From contig NC_034016.1 in assembly GCF_000346465.2 (NCBI RefSeq), positions 18,216,570 through 18,280,569 on the forward strand: 64,000 nucleotides of DNA, given 5' to 3'. This document shows positions 11,147 to 23,224 of the stretch, piece after piece. Each line of letters starts with the position of its first letter. The first letter of the stretch is position 1. Position numbers and translations under genes: made by a program. The DNA is from Prunus persica (taxonomy: Eukaryota; Streptophyta; Magnoliopsida; Rosales; Rosaceae). The notes under the pieces are model-generated. The model was not told where the DNA came from. It worked only from the letters and a program-made list of their open reading frames with translations, and ran no database searches.

Positions 11147-13924
11147 AGGTGCAATACAGTCACACATGTATTTATCTTTTATTTTAATTGCTTTTTAGTC
11201 AGTGTACTTTCACAATGCTCTCTGGAAAGGTATTTCTTCACTTATGGGTGGTGTAGAAATTTGAAATATGTGCGAGTTGGGTTGTGTTTCCAGTGTTTTC
11301 AATTTTCGTAGATGTATATTCATAGTTGCTGGATCCAAACTCTATGCAGATAGTTGGCCTTGTGTCTGATATAATGAAAGGTATTATCTTAGTTTCCATA
11401 TAATAAGATGAATTGGAATGAAAAGTAAACTCTCACTGATGCGGGAAATTTGCAGGGTCCATGTTTTGGACCATGGATGGATCTTGGTTGCGGATTTGAC
11501 TCGCCAGAGGCTTGATATCTCACGTGTAAATTATTTCTAGCCAATTTGTCATACTTCCTCCTTTTCTTTTCATTATTGGTTATATTATTTTGAACCGCTT
11601 TATGTTGTTTCTAACATTGTATGGGTCTCCTAGTGTGCAACGGTAACCTTGCAGGAGGAGAAACATCATTGTATGAGTAGTTGAAAATGAAGGCCAATAT
11701 GAGAGCTGACTGCAAGGTTAATCGGGGTATGGATGTGTTTGGCAATTGAAATTCTTTGGTAGTTATTTTCTAATCGTGTGTGTGAGGTATAATTTACTGG
11801 TTTTGTGTTCCCCTCGTGTGTATCTTTCTGTTGATCAAAGCTTTTCTGGAGCTCCCTGCTTACTTCCTATTCTACGGATTGTTAGCTACCTCATTTTTCT
11901 AGCACTGAGAGTAATACACACTGAAGTGTGACACCAAACACAGCCCAAACCGAGGTAAGACATCCGAGTTCGGGAAAGGCTCTGTGTATAGCTGAAATGT
12001 TATGTTCTTGTGAGCCTTTGTTGGAGTCAGTTTGTAAATGTAACATTGTTATGCATCATGCACTGTACAAGCTGATTTTCTCAAGTGAATTTCAACTGTG
12101 TGGCTGAAAACTCTGTTCCTTATGGTATGCTACATTTGAGAACCTCCGAAAGTTGAGAGCAGGGTGATTTTTACTTTCTATAAACCCTATATTATCAACA
12201 GTAAACGTCGATCGGGTGATTGTTAGTCGTCAATTTCTGCACAATCCATGGTGAAAATTTCTGTGAAAAGACTAACAATTATTCACCTAAGGGACTGCCA
12301 TTTTCCAAAGCTTAGCATAAGAACTCGTCTGGGATTTGATGCACCTAGCATGTGAGTTGCAAAGAGCATGGTATTATCTCAAGCAATGACGTCAAATTTT
12401 GTACTTTGGAAATGGACAACATCCAATGCAGCAAACCAAAGAAGTGCTTTTCATAACCGAAAATCAAAAGAACAAAATGGGAGAAATCAAAAGAAGAGTT
12501 TATTGAGATGCCTTCAAGAAATTAAAATATAATAAAAAACTTTAAAAATGCAACCGAAAAAAGGAAATAATAAAATCCTAAAATGAGAATTGTTTTTAGC
12601 TGAGATTATATAATGGAACTTCATTCTTTGAATTTTAAAAATCAGATTTTTGAAACCCTATTTCCTGTGAAAAAAATTCCACTCAATACCACTAAAGCTA
12701 AAAATGGGGTTTTGGTTTGAAAGTCGTTTGCTTTCTTCGAAATAATCGAAAGGGCTTTGAGAAGAGTCTGCTTGGGTCTTTCTATCACCCTATCGCCAGA
12801 GGGAGACAGCGACCGGGCCAGTCTTGGAGTTTGACGAAGACCACTATTTCGTGTTGCAGAGCTTGTTTGCAGTTTTGGGTGAGTCTTTCTTCCTTTACCC
12901 AGTTTACATATAATTTTGGTTCAATTTAGTATATTTTTCCAGATTCTTTGCATTTTGATGAAACCCAGCAACTGGTTCAAATATGGAAATATTGGGTGTG
13001 GCCGCCCAGTCAGTTTCTGGCTTTCAGCTGCCTGAAAGGCTTAAATCCCTTTCTTCTTCAATACCCAATTCTCTCTTGTCACAAAACTTACTGTTTCCTC
13101 TGTTTCTTCTCTTCTCAAGCTTCAACTTCCCTCAAGCTTATATCTCAAACAGACTCAACTACAACAAACAAGGTATTTTTCTTAACCACCCCTTTTTTTG
13201 CTTGTGCAAATTGATTAGGTTTTTGTATGAAATTTAGTGCTGTAATTTTTGTACTCCATTTTCTTGAATTTCTCTCTGTGCAATATTTTGTGGGTTAAGT
13301 ATTTAAGTATTTGGGTTCTCATACCTTATGGGTGTCGTGTAGTAAATCTTTTTTTCTTTAAAAAAAACAAAGTTACTGTAATGTTGATGATGTTGCTTTA
13401 GGGAGGCTACAAATTTGGGAATTGTTTTCTGTGGTTTGAGGTTTGGTGACTTCTGATAAAAGCATGCTTAAGATTAGCTTAAATGGGTGTTATTCTGCGA
13501 AAACAATGGTTGATTTCCTATATATCCAATTTCCAGACCATACCTCGTGCAATCGCAGTTAAAAACTAGTTTGAATACTTAAAATTGCTACAAGAAAATC
13601 TGTAGCTTTATTGCATGTAGGAAGTGCCATGAATCTGCAATAAATTTTTATTGCATGTAGGAAGGCCTCGCATGTCTAAAAGAATTTGCAATGTTAACAA
13701 TTAGGGAAAATTTTCGCAATTAGGATGAATCTGGTTATGATGACCAGGAGGAGGAGGAGGAGCATATAATTATAGTGAAGGTGTAGAGATGATAGCAGCG
13801 TATGATGTTTTAGTTATAGTTTGAACCCTAATTTGTGTAAGTTACCTTCCGTATTTAATAATGGACTTTGGTGGAAACATTTCTTACTTTTTTCTTATTG
13901 GCTACAGTTGAATTTTGAAGTTAC
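11147..13924. other. FRS5-like 3' UTR and the leader region of the FRS9-like gene
   Basis: About 2.8 kb without a convincing coding exon. The region 12700-13170 resembles transcribed leader: a GT donor follows TTTTGG at 12878, and a second short open stretch (12983-13171) ends at a possible donor. No FAR1 zinc-finger coding sequence was found here in any frame, which supports a naturally short FRS9-like protein. An in-frame TGA lies three codons before the chosen ATG at 13925. Confidence 0.5.
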
Positions 13925-15494
13925 ATGAGTGGCGTCAGACAGAGGACCCTCGGGGGTGGGGGTCAGCATGTGTTAGACTATCTGAAACGAATGCAAGCAG
14001 AAAATCCTGCTTTCTTCTATGCAATTCAGAATGATAGTGATCACTCTAGTGGAAATATATTTTGGGTGGATTCAACAGCCAGGATGAACTATACATATTT
14101 TGGAGATACTGTTATATTTGACACCTCGTACAGGACAAACCGCTATAGGATACCGTTTGCCTCATTTTCTGGGCTTAATCATCATGGGCAGCCAGTGTTG
14201 TTTGGCTGTGCGTTAATTCTAAATGAGTCTGAGTCCTCATTCTTATGGCTGTTACAAACTTGGCTTCATGCAATGTCTGGACGCCACCCTGTCTCCATCA
14301 CCACTGATCCAGAGAGGCACATACAAGTTGCAGTTGCGCAGGTTCTTCCTGAAACTCGCCATCGTTTCTGTAAGTGGGCCATATTTAGAGAAACACAAGA
14401 GAAACTAGATCATCTCTATCGTTCTCATCCTACTTTTGAGACTGAATTTAAGAAGTGCATCAATGAGAGTGAGACAGTAGATGAGTTTGAGTCACGTTGG
14501 GAATCATTGCTTCAAAGATACTACATCATGGATGATGAATGGCTTCAATCAATGTACAATGCTAGGCAACAGTGGGTCCCAGTGTACATGAGAGACACCT
14601 TCTTTGGAGAGTTTGCAGTAAGTGAGGGAAGTGAAAGTTTAACTTTGTTTTTTGATGGGTATGTGAATTCATCCACTACCATACAGGTTTTGCTTAAACA
14701 GTATGAGAAAGCTGTAGTTAGTTGGCATGAAAAGGAACTCAAAGCAGATTACGACACTACTAATACTATGCCTGTTTTGAAGACACCATCTCCTATGGAA
14801 AAACAAGCTGCAAACCTCTATACTAGGCGAATATTTAAGAAGTTCCAGGAGGAGTTGGTTGAGACCCTTGCAAATCCTGCAACAAAAGTTGATGACTCAG
14901 GAACTGTTGCCACCTATCGAGTGGCCAAATTTGGGGAAGACCACAAAGCCCATGCTGTTGATTTCAATTCTTTTGAGATGAAAGCTAGTTGTACGTGTCA
15001 AATGTTTGAATATTCAGGAATAATCTGTAGGCATGTACTAGCAGTTTTTAGGGCAAAAAATGTTCTTAGACTCCCTTCTCAATACGTATTGAAACGTTGG
15101 ACTAGAAATGCCAAGAGTGGAGCTGTGGTGGATGAACATGCTTCTGAATTGCCAAACAATTCTAGAGAATCTGTAACAGTTAGGTATAACAATCTACGTC
15201 AGGAAGCAATCAAATATGTAGAAGAGGGAGCAAAATCTATCCACATTTATAATGTGGCAATGAATGCTCTACAGGAGGCTGCTAAGAAAGTTGCTTCTAT
15301 AAAGAACCAAGGTTCTGGAGCTACTCAGGGTAGTTCCCTGGCCAATGGAGGTAGCCAGGAAATGCATTCAACGGAAGAAAATCAAACAACGGCATATCAG
15401 TCTTCGGTACGTTACTCCCACCTCACAAGATATATGTTTAATAATGTTATTGGCGTCGTCGTTATTATGTTTAATAATATATATATATATATAT

Positions 15495-15531
<37 letters not shown>

Positions 15532-16114
15532 TAGGTCATTGGGGAAGTTTATGAATATGAAGTAGAATTATTCAAAAGTGAATTTTTTTTGTCTTTCCTG
15601 TCATGAATCTGGAAAGCATGGATATAGTTTCGTAATTATTTGCTTATTTGTTACCTTAGGTGTATGTAGCTATTGAACTCTACATACTAAGAAATAATGC
15701 ATCTTTGGGTGTTCCATTGTTACAAACATGGTAATTCATGATTTCTATTTCATGTTTGTAGCCGGAGAGGGCCAGCTGTAAATTATGATGTCAGAATAAA
15801 TGTAATCATCACATGGTTTATATGGTGCTTGTGCTTTCACTGTGATCATTATATAATACGCCTTTCTTTTTGTTTATTGGTGCTTGTGTTTTCAGTTTGA
15901 TCATGATATATGCCATTATTTTTGTTCACTCATTTATTTTCCTCAGGATGAGAAGGAAAAGAAAATCCGTGAATTGTCTGCCGAGTTGGAGAATACCAAC
16001 CAGCGGTGTGAAGTTTATCGAGCAAATCTGCTTGCTGTTCTACGAGACATGGAAGAGCAGAAGTTGAAGCTTTCAGTGAAGGTTCAAAGTGCAAGGCTAA
16101 GTCTGAAGGAGTGA
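13925..16114 (+). CDS. FRS9: FAR1-related sequence 9-like protein lacking the FAR1 DNA-binding domain
   Basis: Two exons, 13925-15406 and 15947-16114, give 549 aa. The protein starts MSGVRQRTLGGGGQHVLDYL and goes straight into the MULE transposase domain (YFGDTVIFDTSYRTNRYR, SITTDPER). It has a SWIM finger (CTCQMFEYSGIICRH) and ends in a charged coiled coil (KKIRELSAELENTNQRCEVY). The N-terminal FAR1 zinc finger present in the neighbouring FRS5-like protein is absent. Arabidopsis FRS9 is also about 545 aa and lacks it, so this is probably an ancestral shortening and not damage. Without the finger the protein may act as a partner or inhibitor of other FRS proteins (inference). The start is the first ATG after an in-frame stop. 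The intron carries a (TA)n(TC)n microsatellite at about 15477-15528. Confidence 0.88.
15477..15528. repeat. compound (TA)n(TC)n microsatellite
   Basis: An uninterrupted TA run passes directly into a TC run inside the single coding-region intron of the FRS9-like gene, shortly after the donor at 15407. Confidence 0.95.
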
Positions 16115-18237
16115 CTGCTATTTGCAGAAGAAACCCTTCCATTATGTATTTCCTTCTCTGGACCGTGCACATTCAGTCATTGACATCTTTGTATCTCCCA
16201 TCCAGCGTGCCAGGGCTTCCTGCTGGGAGAAAGTTGGGTGGGGGAGAGGAGAGGGTGTGCCTGAAGGCGGGCAATATTTGTATTTAAACCGTTTTCTCTT
16301 AACTCTTGCACCGTAAACTTGTTTGTGTCGAGATCTTGTTGGAGGGACCAGGTAGGGATAAGCTGCTACTAATCCGTGGGGTGCACATCCTCTAATGTCA
16401 ATAATAGGAAGTTGCATTGTTAGGGTCTAGCCTTGGTTAATAACTTGTGGTGATTATTAATTATTAACAATGGGATTTTTTGTAGTATCCTCAAACCCAC
16501 TTTGAATCTGATAAAATGGAGTTTGAAACTCTCTTTTTCTGTTTGTACTGTTTCGGTTATTGCCTTCCACAATCGTACAGGGTCCAACAAACAAAGAAAA
16601 AAAAAAGTAAAAAAGAAAGAAAAGGGGAAAGAGTAAAGAACAAAGAGAATATGTTGGAAAGAAAAAAAAACAAAGAGAATATAGAATCAAATAAAGAAAG
16701 TGAAATTCGGCAAAAACAAAATAAAGAAAGTGAAATGTAGAGGCTCGGTTCACATAAAATAAGAAGAATTTCCGTGTAGTAAACCTTGTTTGATGAGTCA
16801 CAAGGCTTGGTTCGCCCTGTGGAAAAAACTTGTTTGAAACTGACATCTAGCAGATAAGTTTGGCACTGCAGAATCGTCTACCGTGACACATGATATTCAC
16901 GTGTTATAATATGAGTGAATTTTGTGTTAATATTTTGAGACGTATTAGTATTATTAAAGAAGGATTGCTTACCTTCTTACCTGAGAGGCATTCTTATTTT
17001 TTGCAAATTAAAATTTGACACATATATAAAAATAATTCATAAAAAACACATAAAAAAAAATCTTAACACACATATTAAATTGTGATTATGAAGAAAGTAG
17101 AAATTCCTAAGAGGAAGGCAAGTATTTAAATGTTATAAATACATAACGGGGGTAACGCTGAAAAAATTATCTATAGATATAGACTAGGACCCGCAAAAGA
17201 GTACAATTTGCCACTTGGCAGCTTGAGCTATACAAAGATCTTCACAAATTCCTTAAATTCGGAAATCACAGTGGTCGAGACACCTGTGACAGTGGCACTG
17301 AAGACCATCTCGTTTGTTTCTGCTTTTTTTGCTTTGTCTTCATAACATTATGAACCTTCCAGATGAATCCATGCTGCTACTTTTACAAGCGTTGAACTCC
17401 TTTATTTATCAAAGAGATTGAGAATATAATCCAAAGCATCCCAAAACATTCCACCTGTTGGGGTCAGAGACTCGAGATGAATTTTGGGGACATTGCTTGC
17501 CTTTGTTCTTTTGTAGTCTTTGAAGAAACCTTTGCGTGAAACTCTAAAATTAGTCCTTGACTGAAAAACCATTTATAAGTTGGTTCTGCATTTAAGTTCG
17601 AATCCCCCTCTTCGTAGTTTAAATTAGTTTAAAGTAAATTATCGCTTACATAAAAAATAAAATAAAAAACCATTTATAAGTTGGTTCTGCATCTAAGTTC
17701 GAATCCCCCTCTTCGTAGTTTAAACTAGTTTAAAGTAAATTATCGCTTACATAAAAAATAAAAAAAACCATTTACAAGTTTCTGATTCTTCATCAAGGAC
17801 AAGTTTGATTCTTAAGCTCATCAATTATAGTAACATTTATATGGTTTTAAGTCGATAACCTTCAGTATTAGAAATGCTATCTTAATCCCATAAGGGAGGC
17901 AACAGCAAAAAATAACATCCTTCCACGGCAATAGATTCCAAAGGCAATGAATGCTATCTTTGATCCCTCTGTATCTCAAACATTCTCACCTTAATTATTG
18001 CATGAACATGACCAATTTTTTATTCTTCACTTGTAAAACTCAAGCAAAGAATCTTACCTTAGCTACAAGACTGTTGAGAAACCCTTTTTTTTAAGCTATC
18101 AAAAGCATACCAAACTTAACTGGCCATTTAACCCTCATCTCCATATAAGCATCTCTCATCTTGCTGCTACTTCCAAATTGGCCTGAGTGAGAAACTTAGG
18201 ATTTTCCTGAGAAAAAAAGAAAGAAAAAAGAAAACCC
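16115..18237. other. intergenic region with SINE-derived tandem repeat
   Basis: This holds the FRS9-like 3' UTR, an A/G-rich low-complexity tract at 16600-16735, AT-rich intergenic DNA, the 101-bp tandem repeat listed separately (17569-17790), and the probable DC1-gene promoter just before 18238. No other gene was recognised. Confidence 0.5.
17569..17790 (+). repeat. two tandem 101-bp copies (plus start of a third) of a SINE 3' end
   Basis: The copies begin at 17569 and 17670 with the same CCATTTATAAG; a third start (CCATTTACAAG) is at 17768. Each contains a tRNA B-box-like GTTCGAATCC, then TAGTTTAAA-type sequence and an A-rich tail. This resembles the 3' half of the SINE at 52759-52872. The two full copies differ at only a few positions, so the duplication is recent. 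Confidence 0.75.
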
Positions 18238-18966
18238 ATGAAGATTGACAAGGAAATCTCTCACCCCATCCACCTACAACACAAGCTCAAGATTGAATAC
18301 ACAGAGATCCCATTCTACTGTGATGGGTGCAAAGAACCTGGCATTGGCCTTAAATACAAGTGTCAGAAATGTGAGTTTGACTTGCATAAGGCATGTGCTG
18401 TGGCTGCTCCCAACATCCACCATCCCTTCTACAACAAATGTGAGTTTCATTTTCTTCACAACCCGCCTGGCGCTGCTAGGAGAGTGTGTGATGCATGTAG
18501 GAAGGATGTTTTGGGGTTTGTGTACCACTGCTGGAAATGTGATTTTGATCTGCACCCTTGTTGTGCAAACCTCCCACAAGTCCTAGACGATGGGGAGCAC
18601 AACCTTTACTTGTGCCTCAAGTTATCTAGTCCTTGTCATAGGTGTGGAGGCAAGGGGCCTGGTTGGTCTTACAGGTCTGATTGCAAGACCTATAACCTTC
18701 ATGTGTCATGTGTGAAGGAGTTGCTTGTGGAGAGCTGGCAAGCCATGTATCTCAATGTGGACAAGAACAAAGTTAGGGAAATGCAGACTAGAATCCCAAG
18801 CCTTAAGGGAACGCTGAAAAACCATCATGGAGGGAGAGGAGGAGGAGGAAAGGTCAGAAAGTGTTGCCAGATTGCTGGTGGTGCCGTTCGTGTTATTGTC
18901 TCTGCCATCCTGGGAGATCCTACTGCTCTTATAGGCGCGGTTGTCGGCGGTTTCATATCCAAGTAG
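18238..18966 (+). CDS. cysteine/histidine-rich DC1 domain protein
   Basis: Single exon, 242 aa. Three C1-like (DC1) zinc modules lie in series: about 9-55 (H..FYCDGC..YKCQKCEFDLHKAC), about 62-110 (H..VCDAC..YHCWKCDFDLHPCC) and about 121-160 (H..CHRCG..SDCKTYNLHVSC). The C-terminus is glycine-rich, then basic, then hydrophobic (about 218-242), which could touch membranes. Plant DC1 proteins are a large family whose members bind zinc and are tied to defence and hormone responses; the partner of this one cannot be told. The start follows an A-rich leader and is the first ATG. Confidence 0.9.
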   Translation: MKIDKEISHPIHLQHKLKIEYTEIPFYCDGCKEPGIGLKYKCQKCEFDLHKACAVAAPNIHHPFYNKCEFHFLHNPPGAARRVCDACRKDVLGFVYHCWKCDFDLHPCCANLPQVLDDGEHNLYLCLKLSSPCHRCGGKGPGWSYRSDCKTYNLHVSCVKELLVESWQAMYLNVDKNKVREMQTRIPSLKGTLKNHHGGRGGGGKVRKCCQIAGGAVRVIVSAILGDPTALIGAVVGGFISK

Positions 18967-20114
18967 AAGGGGGGGAAATGAAAACAAGTGTGCTTAGTAT
19001 GTCTTGTTATTACTTTTCTTCATGTTTTCCTGTTTCACGGTTTGTTACTTGGTTACATGTAAATTTATAAGTACTGTGTGTGTGAATGATTAGGACCCTG
19101 CAGTGTCCTCCAAATCTGCATATTAAAGTTAAAAATATGTTTAGATATGACATTGTGTGTCGTTTCTTGAGTAGCATTTCATTCGGATAAGGAAACAACT
19201 GAGAATTGGTGCCTCCTTTTATGTACAGAAACATACACATCACTTTGTGTATTCTTATGGATAGGTCCTTTTTTTGGCTGTTGGTGAGTACCAAAGGTAA
19301 GAAGGTTTTGTAATGTACCAAACATATAGCGAGGGCTTATAATTTCAGTGATAGAGCACTTTATCCTACATTTCCGATGAGAGTTGAACTTACAAGTCAC
19401 GCGCTCTCCGTCCCAAAATCATTATAAAAATGAAAAAAATAAAAATAATAAAAGAAAAAAGAAGAGAGATATAGTAATCTTCGTGACGTTGGCGCGGTAG
19501 GTGTTGCATGACAAATTTTGTTTCTTTCTATTTTCCTTCATATTATTCAAAATCTTCTTGGTCTCCCCTTGTAAAATTCAATGAGGCCTTCTGCAATGCG
19601 ACCTCTTCTGGTTCTAGCATACGCACGGTACTCATGCTGCTTAGAAGTTTCCTTTAAAAGAAAAAGAATACAAACATGTGAGTTTATAGCCCAATGGGTT
19701 CATATTTCTGGCAGAAAATATTGACTTTTTCATGGCCAATTAGCCGGCTTGACTTTTGAAAAGTGTCTGTTTTTTGAGTTTTCTTGAAGGAAGAAAAACA
19801 AAGGAAGAACATTAACAAGTACTACACAAACAGAACATTGTATTTTAAAGATAAGGTTAACAGGTCCAAAGGGAGAATTGACAAATCAAGCCCCTTGTCT
19901 TCCATTTTGGTAATTTCGTGTCAGATTCCTTATTCAACAGATGTATGTATATATAACATATTTAGTACAAGTAGAAAGCAAATCTCTCATTTTGATCACC
20001 TTGTGCAGATAGCGAGCACCATTTCCTCTCACATTTGGTTAGTTCCATTTTTTCTGTTCTTGTTTTCTGCATTTAAATTAGCTCTAGGTGAATCAATCAA
20101 AATCAACAAGGAAT
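18967..20114. other. intergenic region, DC1 3' flank to lectin kinase promoter
   Basis: AT-rich DNA with no coding exon recognised. The last 150 bases before 20115 are probable leader sequence of the receptor kinase gene. Confidence 0.4.
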
Positions 20115-22628
20115 ATGGGGCTTCCAAAAGGAATATTAATCACCTTTCTAGTTGTCCCTTTTGCCATAATGCTGCATCAAGCTGCCATAGGCACTGCAGA
20201 ATCAGCGGCTAAGCCGAAAGATTTCCCTTTTCCTGTATTTGATGAAAAAACTGACCAAGTTGCCTTCCACTTTAGAGGCTATTCTTCCATTGATCATGGG
20301 GCACTTCAGTTAACCCCAGACACTGGGAACCAAGACTTTGGTTTAGAAAACAAGTCCGGGCGCATCATGTACCACAGAGCTTACAGACTATGGTTGTCTG
20401 ACATCGATGATGATGATGTTGTTGCCTCCTTCAACTCAACTTTCCTCGTGAACATTTACCGTGACATAGAGCGGAATGCCGGGGAAGGCTTTGCCTTTCT
20501 AATAGCTTCAGATATAAATATTCCTGAACAAAGCCATGGACAGTGGCTAGGCCTCACCAATGCCAGCACTGATGGGAATGCCACAAACCACATCGTTGCT
20601 ATAGAATTCGACACAGAAAAGCAGGATTTCGACCCCGATGGCAACCACATAGGGCTCAACATCAATTCTGTACACTCAAACAAGACTGTTTCTCTCAACC
20701 CTTTAGGCATTGAGATATCGCCGGAGATAGCCACCAACTACAGCGTGTGGGTGGAATACGACGGCAGGTCCAAAGTCATGGAAGTCTACATGGCTAAACA
20801 CTCTCGAGCCAACCCACCAAACAAGCCTAACACACCACTTTTGAGTGAGACAATAAACTTGAGGCATTACCTGAAAGAAGAGTCCTATTTTGGATTTGCT
20901 GCTTCCACAGGCAGCTCAGCAATTCAGCTAAACTGTGTTTTGGAATGGGATTTAAAAGTGGAGGAATTACACCCAAGAAAAGATTGGACTTCGTTGAAGA
21001 TTGCTGTTGGGGTTGGTGTTCCAACAATGGCCTTGTTATTGATACTTGGATTTTGGCTGGGAATTAGGTATGTGAAGAAGAGGAAAAGAACCAGGGTTGA
21101 AGAGTCCAATGTGCTAGGGACACTGAAAAGGTTGCCAGGAATGCCTAGAGAGTTCAAGTACAAGGAGCTTAAGGAGGCAACTAATAATTTCCATGAAAGT
21201 ATGAGACTCGGACAGGGTGGTTTTGGCATTGTTTACAGAGGAACTCTGCATGATAAGGATCATGCGGATACTAAAACCTCTACAGAAATTGCTGTCAAGA
21301 AATTCTCCCGGGACAACATTAAAGGCAAAGATGATTTCTTGGCTGAGCTCACCATAATTCACCGGCTTCGACACAAACATCTTGTACGGTTAGTAGGTAT
21401 GTCATTTGCACCATTCATTTTTTTTTAATCCAATCTTTAATTTAGATTAATGAGCTAATTAGGAACATTTAAAAATGTTTTAATTCCAAGAAAAAATAAA
21501 ATAAAATAAAGGGCCAACAGTCAACCAGAAATCGTCAATGCACAATACTTAGGGCGGCTGAGAAATAATCCACCTTGCTACATTTGAATTTTGATATGGT
21601 CTTTTGTATTGACAATGTCTTTTTCTTTCTTCCTTTCAAGGAAATCTTCAGAACCCAACTCTCAATTATTATTATTATTATTATTATTATTTTAAAACAT
21701 GGTTAGAACTTGTACATCCAAAAATAAGTGTATTCCAACAGACTATAATTTCAAGTTTGAACTTCCTTCACTTAAATTTCTGTTGCATAAACAGCTAAAT
21801 CATGAAGTTTCAAAACCCTGCTCATTACTCTACATTGACTATTGTACAGGATGGTGCTATGAGAAACGGAAGCTTCTTTTGGTGTATGATTTCATGCCAA
21901 ATGGCAGCGTCGATAAGCACTTATATGAAACTTCCAGCCAGAATACACTGAATTGGAAACATAGATGCAAGATCCTTGCTGGTGTGGCGTCAGCATTGCA
22001 TTACCTGCAAAACGAGTATGACCAAAAAGTGGTGCACCGCGACCTAAAAGCCAGCAACATCTTGCTTGACTCGGACTTCAATGCTCGCCTGGGAGATTTT
22101 GGCCTTGCCCGAGCCTTGGATCAAGAAAGGAACTCATATGCTGAACTAGAACTAGCTGGAGTCCCGGGCACCATGGGCTATGTTGCTCCAGAGTGTTTCC
22201 ACACAGGAAAGGCCACTCCAGAATCTGATGTGTTCGGTTTCGGGGCAGTGGTGCTTGAGATTGTATGTGGTAGAAGTCCAGGGATTAAGATTCTTCATGA
22301 ACACCACCAGTATTCCTTGGTTGATTGGGTGTGGATGATGCATCGAGAAGGGCGCATTGAAGAAGCCATGGATAAGCGGCTCAACGATGATTATGTGTTT
22401 GATGAAGCAAATCAGCTTTTACTTCTGGGTTTGGCATGTTCACATCCCATTGCCAGTGAGAGGCCTCAAACACAGGCCATATGCCAGATTATAGCTGGAA
22501 CCACTCCAGCCCCTAGTGTACCTCCATTCAAGCCTGTTTTTATGTGGCCTTCCATGGATACTGCCTACAGCAGCACTGAGAGTACAGTTTCTAATGTCAT
22601 TCTTTCTAGCATTACAGTGTCTTACTAA
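20115..22628 (+). CDS. L-type lectin-domain receptor-like kinase
   Basis: Two exons, 20115-21396 and 21850-22628, join in phase 1 to give 686 aa. An N-terminal signal peptide (about 1-30) precedes a legume-lectin ectodomain (about 38-285; FHFRGYSSIDHGALQL, IVAIEFDTEKQDFDPDGNHI, several N-glycosylation sites), a membrane span (about 295-318) with a basic stop-transfer KKRKR, and a Ser/Thr kinase (GQGGFGIVYRG, EIAVKK, HRDLKASNILL, DFGLAR, GTMGYVAPE). It has an RD-type catalytic loop and all key kinase residues, so it should be active. Such kinases sit in the plasma membrane and take part in defence and development. Most L-type members have no intron, so the intron inside the kinase region is unusual. 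ATG 20115 is chosen because upstream in-frame codons have no other ATG. Confidence 0.92.
21666..21693. repeat. (TTA)n microsatellite in the lectin kinase intron
   Basis: A run of ATT/TTA triplets lies in the 453-bp intron between the two kinase exons. Confidence 0.9.
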
Positions 22629-23224
22629 AGTTTGGTGGAACACTGAATGTAACATTATTGCAGTGGCTTCAGCTCATCTCCTTCTGCATTAAGATTGGAG
22701 GTTTTTACTGAAGCCCACTGTTCAGAATACCAAATGATATAGTTTTATGGGATTGCCAGTATTAAGAATTTTCTACAGATTTACCTCAGAAAACCAATCA
22801 GATTATGGCATCATTTGTTCTTTGAGATACAAAAGATCTCTCAATTAACCTCGTCAACTGCGTTATACCTATGATTAGGCTACTTTTAGTCGAGGTTACA
22901 GAAAATTGAATAAAGCAGATAGTTTTGTAGCCTTTGGCTTCTAAATGAACAACTGAAACTACCTCAGACAATGTTCTACCAGATGGCACTTTATAGAAGG
23001 CAAGATTTTCGCATTGAACTGTATTTAAGACCAAGTCATTCTCTGTCCACACAGATTCTTGAGTCAACTAAGTTTCTCTGGTCCACCCAGAAGGGCCAAA
23101 ACCATATACCAGTTCAGTTCACCTCATATATTGAAAGTACACAATACCAGACTAAGCTACAATACAAGAAAAATGAATATCAAAGAACAGAAAATATGAG
23201 ACTCTAGTACCTTGGGCCTATTCT
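22629..23224. other. convergent 3' ends of the lectin kinase and mTERF genes
   Basis: About 600 bp between two stop codons that face each other; it should hold both 3' UTRs. No further gene or repeat was seen. Confidence 0.5.

Noticed and set aside
13925..16114. FRS9-like gene as a 5'-truncated pseudogene
   Set aside because: Arabidopsis FRS9 has the same short form, the frame is intact, splice sites are good and the pair order is conserved.
16457..16846. Open frames in the A/G-rich tract after the FRS9-like gene
   Set aside because: Low-complexity composition (KKKKSKKERK-type) explains the open frame.
17569..17790. True tRNA gene at the GTTCGAATCC motif
   Set aside because: Only the B-box half is present, with no acceptor stem or anticodon arm.
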